This document shows, piece after piece, positions 32,903-42,611 of a DNA stretch of 63,530 bases. Within the stretch, counting starts at the first letter, position 1; every line of letters begins with the position of its first letter. This DNA is from Shinella sp. SUS2. Lineage in GTDB: Bacteria; Pseudomonadota; Alphaproteobacteria; Rhizobiales; Rhizobiaceae. The stretch is taken from positions 1 to 63,530 of the forward strand of contig NZ_KQ410745.1 of the NCBI RefSeq assembly GCF_001262505.1, in the 5' to 3' direction. The notes under the pieces were generated by a model that was not told the origin of the DNA, did no database searches, and saw only the letters and a program-made list of their open reading frames with translations. A program made the translations under genes and the position numbers.

Positions 32903-33711
32903 ACGTCTCCCGTTTCCTCGGCCGCTCCGTTCTCTATCTTGCGGCCTTTTCCGCCGTCTTCCCCATGGTCTGGACGGCGATCAACGCCTTCAAGAACCGC
33001 GTCGATATCGTCACGCCCACGCCGCTCTTCCTCTTCACGCCGACACTCGACAACTTCGCCTATGTGCTGGGTCGGGAAAGCGTCGCGGCGGGCCTTCTCA
33101 ATTCGCTGCTCGCTGCCGGCGGATCGGTGCTGATCGGCGCGCTGCTCGGCCTGCCGGCGGCCTATGCCATCGCGCGCTATCCGAACCGCTGGTCGGCCGA
33201 CATCCAGTTCTTCGTGTTGTCGCTACGTTTCCTGCCGCCGGTCGCCGTGGCGATACCGCTCATGGTGATCTGGCTCGATCTCGGCCTCTACGACACGCGG
33301 CTCTCGCTGATCGTCACCTATACGCTGTTGACGCTCGCGACCGTCATCTGGCTCGGCGTGCCGGCCTTCGCCCGCGTGCCGAAAGAGGTCGAGGAGGCGG
33401 CGCGGGTCGATGGCTACGGCCCCTATGCGGTCTTCCTGCGCGTCGCCTTGCCGATCGCCTCGCGCTCGCTCATAGGCGCGGTCGCCTTTGCCTTCGTGCT
33501 GGTCTGGAACGAGTTCCTGATCGCGCTGATGCTGACGACCTCGGATGCCAAGACGTTGCCGATCGTCGCCTCGGAACTCACCCAGCTCGGCCGCGACGTG
33601 CCCTGGGGCATCCTCAACGCCTCGGTGGTGCTGCTCTCCATTCCGCCGCTCCTGCTTGTCGGGATCCTCAGCGGCCTCCTCAACAATGCGTTCCGGCGCA
33701 AGAGCAATTGA
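32899..33711 (+). CDS. CUT1-type sugar ABC transporter permease (MalG/UgpE-like)
   Basis: Inner-membrane permease of 270 residues. The EAA loop is EVEEAARVDGYGPYAVFLRVALPI and the C-terminus ends in a short basic tail. The ATG at 32899 overlaps the upstream permease stop; its own TGA touches the dehydrogenase candidate start. It pairs with the MalF-like protein. Confidence 0.94.
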   Translation: MNVSRFLGRSVLYLAAFSAVFPMVWTAINAFKNRVDIVTPTPLFLFTPTLDNFAYVLGRESVAAGLLNSLLAAGGSVLIGALLGLPAAYAIARYPNRWSADIQFFVLSLRFLPPVAVAIPLMVIWLDLGLYDTRLSLIVTYTLLTLATVIWLGVPAFARVPKEVEEAARVDGYGPYAVFLRVALPIASRSLIGAVAFAFVLVWNEFLIALMLTTSDAKTLPIVASELTQLGRDVPWGILNASVVLLSIPPLLLVGILSGLLNNAFRRKSN

Positions 33712-33728
33712 TGACAGGACAATCTTCC

Positions 33729-34772
33729 ATGCAAGCCTTGGTTCTCGAAGAGAAGGGCGTGCTTGCCCTTCGCGACATCGATCTCCCGCTTTCCGTCGGG
33801 CCGGAGGATGTCAAGATCGCCGTCCATACGGTCGGCGTCTGCGGCAGCGACGTGCACTACTATACCCATGGCGCGATCGGCGCCTATGTGGTGCAGGCGC
33901 CCATGGTGCTCGGCCATGAGGCCGCGGGCACCGTCGTCGCGGTCGGGGAAAACGTCCGCTCCCTCTCGGTCGGCGACCGGGTCTGCATGGAGCCCGGCAT
34001 TCCCGACCTTTCCTCCCGCGCCGCGAAGCTCGGCCTCTACAATGTCGATCCCGCCGTACGCTTCTGGGCGACGCCGCCGGTGCATGGGGTTCTTGCTCCC
34101 TATGCCGTTCACCCTGCCGCCTTCACCTACCGCCTGCCGGACAATGTTTCCTTCGCGGAAGGCGCGATGGTCGAGCCGTTCGCCATCGGCATGCAGGCGG
34201 CCACCCGCGCCCGCATCGTGCCGGGAGACGTCGCGGCGGTCATCGGCGCCGGTCCCATCGGCATCATGGTGGCGCTGGCGGCGCTGGCCGGCGGGTGCAG
34301 CCGGGTCTTCATCTCGGATTTTTCCGCCGAGAAGCTGGCGATCGCGGCCGCCTATCCGGGCATCGAGCCGGTGAATGTCGGCAAGACCCCCTTCGCAGCC
34401 GCCGTCGCTGCCGCAACCGGGGGATGGGGCGCCGACGTCGTCTTCGAGGCCAGCGGCAGCGCGAAGGCCTTCGAGGGCCTCTTCGATCTCGTGCGGCCGG
34501 GCGGTGCCGTCGTGCTGGTCGGCCTGCCGGTCGATGCGGTGCGCTTCGACGTCCCGGGCGCCATTTCCAAGGAGGTGCGCGTGGAAACGGTCTTCCGCTA
34601 CGCCAATGTCTTCGACCGCGCCCTTGAACTCATCGCGTCCGGCAAGGTCGATCTGAAGCCGCTGATAACGGGCACCTATGCCTTTGGCGAAAGCGTCGCC
34701 GCCTTTGAGCGGGCGGCCGAAGCGCGGCCGACCGACGTGAAACTGCAAATCCGCGTGCAGGAGGAGAACTGA
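33729..34772 (+). CDS. Zinc-dependent polyol dehydrogenase (xylitol/sorbitol dehydrogenase-like)
   Basis: NAD-dependent medium-chain dehydrogenase of 347 residues. Catalytic zinc ligands are visible: Cys in GVCGSDVHYY, His and Glu in VLGHEAAG, and Glu in MVEPFAIG. The nucleotide fold has GAGPIGIMVALAA. The usual four-Cys structural zinc lobe is missing and replaced by PGIPDLSSRAAKLGLYNVDP, as in rhizobial xylitol and sorbitol dehydrogenases. ATG at 33729 has AGGA ten bases upstream and gives the expected MQALVLEEKG opening; ATG at 33711 is the alternative. It should oxidise the polyol imported by this operon to a ketose. Confidence 0.92.
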   Translation: MQALVLEEKGVLALRDIDLPLSVGPEDVKIAVHTVGVCGSDVHYYTHGAIGAYVVQAPMVLGHEAAGTVVAVGENVRSLSVGDRVCMEPGIPDLSSRAAKLGLYNVDPAVRFWATPPVHGVLAPYAVHPAAFTYRLPDNVSFAEGAMVEPFAIGMQAATRARIVPGDVAAVIGAGPIGIMVALAALAGGCSRVFISDFSAEKLAIAAAYPGIEPVNVGKTPFAAAVAAATGGWGADVVFEASGSAKAFEGLFDLVRPGGAVVLVGLPVDAVRFDVPGAISKEVRVETVFRYANVFDRALELIASGKVDLKPLITGTYAFGESVAAFERAAEARPTDVKLQIRVQEEN

Positions 34773-34774
34773 GC

Positions 34775-35872
<1,098 letters not shown>

Positions 35873-35911
35873 GGTCAGCGGGTGATTCACCCTGGACAGA
35901 GGAGTTCCTGC

Positions 35912-36841
35912 ATGGCCGAGGCGACCGATGCGATCCTGGCGCTTTGCAGGACGTTGCCGCCGACCAGGGCGGCCGTTGTCCACCCGGTCAAGCCGAATGT
36001 GATGGAAGCCATCGACGAGGCGGTGCGGGAAAAGCTCATCGTACCGATCCTGATCGGACCCAAGGCAAAGATCGAGGAGGCGGCCACGGTTGCTTCGGTC
36101 GATATTTCTGGCTGGGAACTGGTGGACGTGGAACACAGCCACGCCGCTGCCGCGACGGCTGCGGAGCTGGCGGCGGGGCATCAGGTCGATGCGATCATGA
36201 AGGGCTCGCTCCACACCGACGAACTGCTCGGAGCCGTCGTGCGGTCAGATGCCGGGCTGAGGACGGAGCGCAGGATCAGCCACGCCTATCTCATGAGCAT
36301 TGCGAGTTATCCCAAGCCCTTCATCATTACCGATGCAGCGGTGAACATCCTCCCGGACCTGCCGGTCAAGGCCGACATCGTGCAGAATGCCGCCGATCTC
36401 TGGCGGGTGGTCTTCGGTGACGGAAACCTTCCCAAGGTGGCTGTCCTTGCCGCCGTGGAGACGGTCAATCCGAAGATGCAGGCGACGCTTGATGCCGCAG
36501 CGCTTTGCAAGATGGCCGATCGTGGCCAGATCACAGGTTGCCTCATCGACGGCCCGCTGGCCTTCGACAACGCGATCAGTGCGGAGGCCGCCCGGGAAAA
36601 GGGCATCGTCTCCATGGTTGCCGGCGAGGCGGATATCCTTGTCGTTCCCGATATCGAGGCCGGCAACATGCTGGCCAAGCAGCTGACCTTCCTTGGAGGG
36701 GCCGAGGCCGCCGGCATCGTGCTCGGCGCGCGCGTGCCCGTTATTCTGACGAGCCGGGCGGACAACGAGCGGACGCGGCTGTTGTCCTGCGCGCTCGCGG
36801 TGCTTCTGGCCGAGGCGCGCGACAAGGGGCAGATCAAGTGA
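35912..36841 (+). CDS. Phosphate acetyltransferase (PTA_PTB family)
   Basis: Acyltransferase of 309 residues that interconverts acetyl-CoA and acetyl phosphate. GHQVDAIMKGSLHTDELL, RISHAYLM, ITDAAVNILPDL and DGPLAFDNAIS are core motifs of phosphate acetyl/butyryltransferases. The short form lacks an N-terminal DRTGG domain, as in rhizobial PtaA. ATG at 35912 has GAGGAG at the right distance; the frame extends to 35882 without a site. The stop overlaps the acetate kinase GTG, so the two are coupled in translation. Confidence 0.91.
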   Translation: MAEATDAILALCRTLPPTRAAVVHPVKPNVMEAIDEAVREKLIVPILIGPKAKIEEAATVASVDISGWELVDVEHSHAAAATAAELAAGHQVDAIMKGSLHTDELLGAVVRSDAGLRTERRISHAYLMSIASYPKPFIITDAAVNILPDLPVKADIVQNAADLWRVVFGDGNLPKVAVLAAVETVNPKMQATLDAAALCKMADRGQITGCLIDGPLAFDNAISAEAAREKGIVSMVAGEADILVVPDIEAGNMLAKQLTFLGGAEAAGIVLGARVPVILTSRADNERTRLLSCALAVLLAEARDKGQIK

Positions 36842-37950
36842 AGGACGTCCTCCTTGTCCTCAATACAGGATCGTCCAGTCTCAAGTTCCAGGTGCTGGGC
36901 TACGAGGGGTTCGAGGTACTTGCCAACGGGAAGGTGACGGGGATCGGCACGAGCGCCCGCCTATCGGCAACCGTTGCGGATGCAGGACGGACGATCGACA
37001 GCCCGCTTGATGGCAACGACCATGACACGGCCCTGTCGGCCGTTCTGGACCTTATCGATCGCTTCGATGACGGTTGGCGCATGGTGGCAGCGGTGCATCG
37101 CATCGTCCATGGCGGTGCACAGTTCGTCGAGCCCGTCATCGTGACGCCGGAAATCGTCAGGGCGCTCAAGGCGCTCAATCCGCTGGCGCCGCTGCACCAG
37201 CCTTACAATCTCGCGGGCATCGAGGCGTCGGATCGGCTGGCGGGGCATGCGCCCGACATTGCCTGTTTCGACACGGCGTTCCACGCGGGGCACGATCCGC
37301 TCTTCCAGACTTTCGCAATCGAGAAGCCGCTGCGCGACAGGGGCATGCGCCGCTACGGCTTCCATGGCATTTCCTATGAGTGGATTGCCCGGGCTCTGGA
37401 GCAGGACCATCCCGATATCGCCCGGGGCAAGGTGGTTGTCGCCCATCTCGGCAACGGTGCCAGCCTCTGTGCTCTCGATAACGGCGTCAGCGTCGACACG
37501 ACCATGGGCATGACCGCGCTCGACGGCATTCCCATGGGAACGCGAAGCGGAGCGATCGATGGCGGTGCGGTGACCTATATGCTGCGTGCGTTGGGCATGA
37601 CGGTGGAACAGGTGGAAGCCGCTCTCTACGAGCATTCCGGCCTGAAGGGCCTGTCGGGGATCAGCAACGACGTGAAGACGTTGCTGGAGTGCGGCGAGCC
37701 GGCTGCCCGATTTGCACTCGATTATTTCACGCTCAAGGTCTCGCAATATGCCGCGATGATGGCGGTTTCGATGGGCGGACTCGACGCCTTCGTCTTCACG
37801 GGGGGCATCGGCGAGAACGCGAGCCCGATCCGGGAGGCGATCGTTGCAAGGCTTGCGTTTCTGCCGCCGTTCCAGACCCTTGTAGTCCCGGCCAACGAGG
37901 AAATGATGATGGCGATCCATGCACGCGCACTGCTGGAGGCACGGCGATGA
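36838..37950 (+). CDS. ackA: Acetate kinase
   Basis: Acetokinase of 370 residues (shorter than the 400-residue enterobacterial form) that makes acetate and ATP from acetyl phosphate or the reverse. LVLNTGSSSLKF is the phosphate-1 motif at the start, AVHRIVHGG and CFDTAFH the substrate site, and HLGNGASLCAL and FTGGIGENAS the adenosine and connect motifs. It begins with GTG overlapping the transferase stop (GTGA); the frame upstream to 36505 is antisense-free but overlaps pta. It overlaps fabI by 4 bp. Confidence 0.94.
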   Translation: MKDVLLVLNTGSSSLKFQVLGYEGFEVLANGKVTGIGTSARLSATVADAGRTIDSPLDGNDHDTALSAVLDLIDRFDDGWRMVAAVHRIVHGGAQFVEPVIVTPEIVRALKALNPLAPLHQPYNLAGIEASDRLAGHAPDIACFDTAFHAGHDPLFQTFAIEKPLRDRGMRRYGFHGISYEWIARALEQDHPDIARGKVVVAHLGNGASLCALDNGVSVDTTMGMTALDGIPMGTRSGAIDGGAVTYMLRALGMTVEQVEAALYEHSGLKGLSGISNDVKTLLECGEPAARFALDYFTLKVSQYAAMMAVSMGGLDAFVFTGGIGENASPIREAIVARLAFLPPFQTLVVPANEEMMMAIHARALLEARR

Positions 37951-38693
37951 AAGGGCTGATCGTCGGTCTGGCGAACGACCAGTCATTGGCCTGGGGCTGC
38001 GCCGTGGCGCTCAAGGCGCTCGGTGCTGAAATCGCTGTCACCTATCAAAATGACAAGGCAAGGCCGCATGTGGAGCCGCTTGCCAGGGAGCTCGGGGCGC
38101 CGATCGTCCTGCCGCTCGACGTGTGCCGGCCGGAACAGATGGACGATGTCTTCAAGGCCATCGCGGCCCACTGGGGCCGGCTCGACTTCCTGCTGCATTC
38201 GATTGCCTTCGCACCCAAGGCGGATCTGCACGGACGGGTCGTCGACAGCTCGCCGGACGGGTTTTCGACTGCCATGGATGTTTCCTGCCATTCGCTCGTT
38301 CGGCTTGCCAAACGCGCGGAGCCACTGATGTCCGATGGTGGCGCGATCCTCACCATGAGTTTTTATGGATCCGAGAAGGTCGTCCCCGGCTATGGCATCA
38401 TGGGGCCGGTTAAGGCAGCCCTCGAATCCACGGTGCGCTATCTGGCGGTGGATCTGGGCGACAAGGCGATCCGCGTGAATGCGCTCTCCACAGGGCCGGT
38501 CAAGACCCGTGCCGCGTCGGGCCTTTCGCATTTCGACGACCTGTTGGCAAAGGCTGCGGAAGAGACGCCGCTCAAACAGCTGGTCACCCTTGAACAGGTC
38601 GGGGAGGCTGCGTCGTTTCTGCTGTCGGACAAGGCGCGGTTCATCACCGGACAGACGATCTATGTCGATGCCGGCTACAATGTTCGGGCTTGA
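37947..38693 (+). CDS. fabI: Enoyl-ACP reductase (FabI)
   Basis: NADH-dependent enoyl-ACP reductase of 248 residues, the last step of fatty acid elongation. It opens with LIVGLANDQSLAWGCA in place of the Rossmann glycine-rich loop, and has LLHSIAFAPK, the catalytic Tyr pattern SFYGSEKVVPGYGIMGPVKAALE and the C-terminal GQTIYVDAGYN. It is coupled to ackA by a 4-bp overlap. The link of pta, ackA and fabI in one operon is known in Sinorhizobium meliloti, though why a fatty acid enzyme travels with acetate genes is unclear. It is probably a second copy besides the chromosomal fabI. Confidence 0.93.
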   Translation: MKGLIVGLANDQSLAWGCAVALKALGAEIAVTYQNDKARPHVEPLARELGAPIVLPLDVCRPEQMDDVFKAIAAHWGRLDFLLHSIAFAPKADLHGRVVDSSPDGFSTAMDVSCHSLVRLAKRAEPLMSDGGAILTMSFYGSEKVVPGYGIMGPVKAALESTVRYLAVDLGDKAIRVNALSTGPVKTRAASGLSHFDDLLAKAAEETPLKQLVTLEQVGEAASFLLSDKARFITGQTIYVDAGYNVRA

Positions 38694-38778
38694 AACCCGG
38701 CGGCGACGCCATCTATCGCCCAGCCCGCGTCATAGCGGGATCGAGGCGCAGTTCGATATCCGGCGGGCAGGAGATGGT

Positions 38779-39102
38779 CTATCCTTGGCGCTCCGGAAGA
38801 TCGACGCGCAGTCCGTCGAGCGTGTCCGTCAGCTTGATCTGGCAGGACAGGCGCGAGCGGGCGGGGTCCGGGTCGTGGGCGAAGTCCAGCATGTCCTGTT
38901 CCAGCGCCGAGATGGCCGGCAGACGGTCCACCCATTCGGGCGCGACATAGACGTGGCAGGTGGAACAGGAACAGGCCCCGCCGCACTCGGCAAGGATGCC
39001 GCGCACATCATCGTCACGGGCCGCCTCCATTAGCGTCAACCCGGCGGCGGCTTCCACGACATGGAGGCTCCCGTCATGTTCCACAAAGGTGATCTGGACC
39101 AT
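38779..39102 (-). CDS. 2Fe-2S ferredoxin (adrenodoxin/putidaredoxin type)
   Basis: Small electron carrier of 107 residues. CGGACSCSTC supplies three of the four cluster Cys (C-x5-C-x2-C) and SCQIK the fourth, the spacing of adrenodoxin-type ferredoxins that feed cytochromes P450 or Rieske oxygenases. It is the last gene of the creatininase operon and would pair with the FAD reductase at 47492-48694. No oxygenase is seen in the window, so its final acceptor is unknown. Confidence 0.93.
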   Translation of the reverse strand: MVQITFVEHDGSLHVVEAAAGLTLMEAARDDDVRGILAECGGACSCSTCHVYVAPEWVDRLPAISALEQDMLDFAHDPDPARSRLSCQIKLTDTLDGLRVDLPERQG

Positions 39103-39129
39103 GGTCGCTTTCCTTTCGTTTGGAACTCT

Positions 39130-39510
39130 TCAGGGCAGAAGCGCCGTTGCCTCGACCTCGACCAGGAATTCCGGTCGGGTGAAGCCGGAAACGATCATGA
39201 GCGTGGAGGCAGGCTTGACCGGGAGATCGGCGACGAGGCGGTCGCGCACCGCCATATAGTCGGCCATGTGCACGCGTTCCGTCACGAAGGCGTTGAAGCG
39301 CAGGACATGGGAAAAGTCCGCGCCGGCCTCGGCAAGGATGGCGCGGATATTGGCGAAGCACAGTTCCGCCTGGGCCGTGACCCCTTCGGGGATCGTGCCG
39401 TCGCCGGCAAGGGCGAGCTGGCCGGAGGTGACGACGATTCTTCCCGAGGCGACACCGTGGGAATAGCGGCCGAAAGGTGCGGGCAGGCTGGCGGGTTGCA
39501 GTGTCTTCAT
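39130..39510 (-). CDS. RidA/YjgF-family protein
   Basis: Protein of 126 residues, the usual size of RidA proteins that hydrolyse reactive enamine/imine intermediates or act as aminoacrylate deaminases. GRIVVTSGQLALAGDGTI, CFANIRAILAEAG and VKPASTLMIVSGFTRPEFLVEVEATA match the family; the Arg that salt-bridges the carboxylate in active RidA is likely the one in FTRP. The gene lies 3 bp after the TetR gene. RutC-like roles in pyrimidine or nitrogen-heterocycle breakdown would suit its RutR-like neighbour. Confidence 0.9.
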   Translation of the reverse strand: MKTLQPASLPAPFGRYSHGVASGRIVVTSGQLALAGDGTIPEGVTAQAELCFANIRAILAEAGADFSHVLRFNAFVTERVHMADYMAVRDRLVADLPVKPASTLMIVSGFTRPEFLVEVEATALLP

Positions 39511-39513
39511 GGG

Positions 39514-40137
39514 TCACGCCTCCTTGCCGGCAAGTCCGCAGCGGCGCAGGAAAAGTGCGGTCGCTTCGGCGATGATGCGGTCCGCATCGAGTGCCTCGCT
39601 TTCCGGCCGGTCCATCAACACGCGCGCCTGCGCCTCGTATTCGGCATAGTGTTGGGTCACGGCCCAGATGTTCATCTGGAAGAGCAGGGGATCGACGGGT
39701 GTTATCTTGCCACTGTCGATCCATTGCTGGATCACGGCGTTCGCCTCCTCGACCGCGGCCTTGAGCGCCGCCCAGTGGGGCGTCATCTCGGGTGCGCCAC
39801 GGGCAATCTCATTGGCGAAGAAGCGTGAGAGGTCGGGGAATTCCAGCGTATGGCGTACCTTGCGCTCTATATACTGGGTGATCGCTAGCGCCGGATCGTC
39901 GCGCGAGGCGGAGAGGAAGAAGATGTCCTTGTAGGCTCCGACGATGTCGCTGAGGACCTGCTGGTAGAGCTCCTCCTTGGAGGAGATGTAGTAGTGTAGC
40001 TGGGCCTTGGTGATGCCCGCTGTCTGCGCGATCGCCTGGGTGGAGGTGCCTGACAGGCCGTTGCGCGCGAACTCCTGGATGGCCGCGTTGCGGATGGCGG
40101 CGTGGATTTCCTGCCGCTTTTTCTGAAGGGTGCTCAT
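39514..40137 (-). CDS. TetR-family regulator (RutR-like)
   Basis: Regulator of 207 residues. The helix-turn-helix is GTSTQAIAQTAGITKAQLHYYISSKEELY. The C-terminal domain matches RutR along its length, including SGKITPVDPLLFQMNIWAVTQHYAEYEAQ, a region that in RutR helps bind uracil or thymine. So the operon may respond to a pyrimidine-like compound. It is in the middle of the operon it probably regulates; a candidate half-site lies at 46388-46394. Confidence 0.9.
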   Translation of the reverse strand: MSTLQKKRQEIHAAIRNAAIQEFARNGLSGTSTQAIAQTAGITKAQLHYYISSKEELYQQVLSDIVGAYKDIFFLSASRDDPALAITQYIERKVRHTLEFPDLSRFFANEIARGAPEMTPHWAALKAAVEEANAVIQQWIDSGKITPVDPLLFQMNIWAVTQHYAEYEAQARVLMDRPESEALDADRIIAEATALFLRRCGLAGKEA

Positions 40138-40172
40138 GGGCGGTCCTGGCCTTCCTGGCGATGCGTCGGGAT

Positions 40173-40201
40173 CGGACCGGCACGGGGTGGGTGCCGGTCC
40201 G
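40173..40201. terminator. GC hairpin after the NMT1-type binding-protein gene
   Basis: CGGACCGGCAC at 40173-40183 pairs perfectly over 11 bp with GTGCCGGTCCG at 40191-40201, with a 7-nt loop. It lies 10 bp past the binding-protein stop and ahead of the TetR gene. It has no T-run on the minus strand. Confidence 0.55.
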
Positions 40202-40210
40202 TGGTTTTGT

Positions 40211-41221
40211 TTACTTGCCCGTCAGCTTGGCCTTGATGTCGAGCCCCTTGCCCTTGTTGACGAAGCGCGTATCGGCGACCTTCGAGAGATCGACGGCGCC
40301 AGCCTCGATGATCTTGCTTTCGACGGCAAGGTCATGGAAGGCCTTGATGCGCTCGGGGCTCATCGCGCCGATGCCCTTTTCCACCGCTTCGCCGGAATCG
40401 ATGATCTGAAGCTTGTCGAATTGCGCCATCTCGGCGTCGAGCTTTTCGACCGTCATTTCCGGATTGGCGGCGATGATCGCTGCATAGGCCGCCTTGCGAT
40501 CGCCGTAGAGGTAGTTGTTCCAGCCCTCAATGGAAGCGTCGAGGAAACGCTGCACGAGGTCGGGGTTGTTCTCGACCAGTTCGTTGCGCGTCTCGATGAT
40601 CGAGCCGTAGGTGCTCCAGCCCTGATCGGCGAGCAGGAACACGTCGACCTCGGCGCCCTCCTTTGCGGCATAGAGCGGCTCGGCGGTGCCATAGGCCTGC
40701 TGCACCATCTTCTTGTCGCTCAGGAACTGCGCGAGGTTGAAGCCGTAGGGGCGCAGCTGTTCATCCTGGAAACCGAGGCGGGTGACCATCCACTGCCAGA
40801 AGCTGAACTGGCCGTCCTTGGAAACGAGCACGGACGGTGCCTTGGTGAGCGCCGCAAAATCGGCATATTCGCCCTTGTGCGCCATGAAGGCCTGCGGATC
40901 CTTCTGGAAGATCGCTGCCACGACCGTGGTGGGAATGCCGTTGCGCACATTGTCGAAAGCGAGCAGCAGGTTGCCGCCCATCAGAAAGTCGAGCCGGCCG
41001 GCCGGCAGCATCGGGCGGGTGTTGACCTGCGGGCCACCCATCTTGATCTCGACGTCGAGGCCGTATTTGGCATAGGTGCCGTCCACCACGGCCTGGTAGA
41101 AGCCGCCATGGCCGCCTTGGGCCAGCCAGTTGGTACCGAAGACGACCTTGTCGGCGGCCCAGGAGGAGCCGGCGGCGAGCAGCATGCCCACGGCGGCGAA
41201 AAGACTTGTCATGTGTTTCAT
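40211..41221 (-). CDS. ABC transporter substrate-binding protein (NMT1/SsuA/THI5-like)
   Basis: Periplasmic binding protein of 336 residues. The signal peptide MKHMTSLFAAVGMLLAAGSSWA is followed by ADKVVFGTNWLAQGGHGGFYQA, the typical opening of NMT1-type binders of pyrimidine, taurine or sulfonate-like ligands. ATG at 41221 has GGGGAA upstream; a longer frame goes to 41269. It works with the SsuC-like permease and SsuB-like ATPase at 43828-45487. The hairpin at 40173 follows it. Confidence 0.92.
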   Translation of the reverse strand: MKHMTSLFAAVGMLLAAGSSWAADKVVFGTNWLAQGGHGGFYQAVVDGTYAKYGLDVEIKMGGPQVNTRPMLPAGRLDFLMGGNLLLAFDNVRNGIPTTVVAAIFQKDPQAFMAHKGEYADFAALTKAPSVLVSKDGQFSFWQWMVTRLGFQDEQLRPYGFNLAQFLSDKKMVQQAYGTAEPLYAAKEGAEVDVFLLADQGWSTYGSIIETRNELVENNPDLVQRFLDASIEGWNNYLYGDRKAAYAAIIAANPEMTVEKLDAEMAQFDKLQIIDSGEAVEKGIGAMSPERIKAFHDLAVESKIIEAGAVDLSKVADTRFVNKGKGLDIKAKLTGK

Positions 41222-41243
41222 GCGCGTTTCCCCTTTGGTTGTT

Positions 41244-42611
41244 TCAGGCGTCGGTGCGGGCCATGCCATCGGTCCAGCCCCGGGTCTTGCCGGGGTTCAT
41301 CAGGCCGTATGGATCGGCGCGCTTCTTGAACTCGATCTGCGTCTGGTCGATCTGCTTCATGCCGCCGTCCTCGATGGTCACCACATGAGGGTCGAAGATC
41401 GTGCAGCCGTCCGTCTCCTCCAGTTCGGCGATCAGGCGGTACATGGCCTCTTCGCCGCGATAGCGCACCAACGGCAGGGCGAAGATCTGCACCTCGCCGT
41501 CCATACGCGCCATTTCGTGGTGCCAGTAGATCTCCTCGCCGTAGCGGGCCATCTGGCGGAGCACGAGGTCGGGATCGAAGGGCCGCGGATAGGCGACCTG
41601 CAGATAGGTCCAGCTCTTGTCCGCCTTGAGGGCCTGCAGCGTGGTGTGGTTCCAGCCGCATTCATAGGCCGGTTGCAGGCCGGCGGCGCGGATCTCCGGC
41701 TTGCTCATGGCAAACGAGATGCGCCCGCCAAGGGCCTCCGCCTCGGCGGTGAAGCGGGCCATCTCCTGCGGCGCGACCATGGCGAAGACGGCGTCCCGGT
41801 CTGCGGGAAAGAGATCGCCGAGCTTGTTGTAGAAGGGCGCAAAGCGACGCTCGACGGTGGTCAGCAGGTAGCAGTCGAGCCCCTTCTGCTGCGCCAGCGA
41901 CGCGAAACGTAGCGCGGCGTCGTAGCCGTTGAAGAGCGCGGCGGTATGGATCCAGTCCGTTGCGCGGGTGAGGCCGACGCCGAGCTCCACCACGATTCCG
42001 TTGGTGCCATAGGCGTGCTGCACCTTCTGCACGTCTTCGCCGTGGAGCTCGATGACCTGCGGTTCCGGTTCGACGGTGACGACCTTGGCATAGGTGAGGT
42101 TGCCGGGGTCGCGCAGCATGCCATGGCGCAGCGAGCCGATGCCGCCAGAGCCGCCGGCGACGAAGCCGCCGATGGTCGCCATCTGGCGGGTCGAAGGATA
42201 CATCATCAGTTCCTGCCCGGTCTCGTGCGCAGCGTCATCGAGCCGCGAGATGCGGGCGCCCGCCTCCACGCGCACATGGCCGTCCGTGATCTCGATCACT
42301 CTGTCGAGGCGGGTGAGGTCCATGACGATACCGCCGTCCAGCGGCACGCACTGGCCGTAATTGCCGGTGCCGCCGCCGCGCAGTGTAAGCGGAACCTTGT
42401 GGCGGGCGACGACGGAGGCGACATGCACGACCTCCTCAAGGGTCTGGGGTACGACCACCAGCTCGCCCAGCTTGTCCTTCAGCTGCTCGTTGAGGATGGG
42501 GCTATACCAGAAGTAGTCGCGCGAACGCGCGGCGATGTAGTTCTCGTCGTCATGCAGGCGGATCCCATTCAGCGCCGTCTTGATCGACGCCCAGTCGCGG
42601 TGTCCGGTCAT
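41244..42611 (-). CDS. FAD-linked oxidase (PCMH/GlcD type)
   Basis: Flavin oxidoreductase of 455 residues. The PCMH-type FAD domain has PLTLRGGGTGNYGQCVPLDGG and MATIGGFVAGGSGGIGSLRHG, and the C-terminal half the FAD-oxidase-C fold ending in PYGLMNPGK. Such enzymes oxidise hydroxyacids, aldehydes or alcohols; the substrate here is unknown. It overlaps the amidohydrolase by 4 bp; the longer frame to 42767 is not family sequence. It may act on the ring-opened product of the amidohydrolase. Confidence 0.9.
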   Translation of the reverse strand: MTGHRDWASIKTALNGIRLHDDENYIAARSRDYFWYSPILNEQLKDKLGELVVVPQTLEEVVHVASVVARHKVPLTLRGGGTGNYGQCVPLDGGIVMDLTRLDRVIEITDGHVRVEAGARISRLDDAAHETGQELMMYPSTRQMATIGGFVAGGSGGIGSLRHGMLRDPGNLTYAKVVTVEPEPQVIELHGEDVQKVQHAYGTNGIVVELGVGLTRATDWIHTAALFNGYDAALRFASLAQQKGLDCYLLTTVERRFAPFYNKLGDLFPADRDAVFAMVAPQEMARFTAEAEALGGRISFAMSKPEIRAAGLQPAYECGWNHTTLQALKADKSWTYLQVAYPRPFDPDLVLRQMARYGEEIYWHHEMARMDGEVQIFALPLVRYRGEEAMYRLIAELEETDGCTIFDPHVVTIEDGGMKQIDQTQIEFKKRADPYGLMNPGKTRGWTDGMARTDA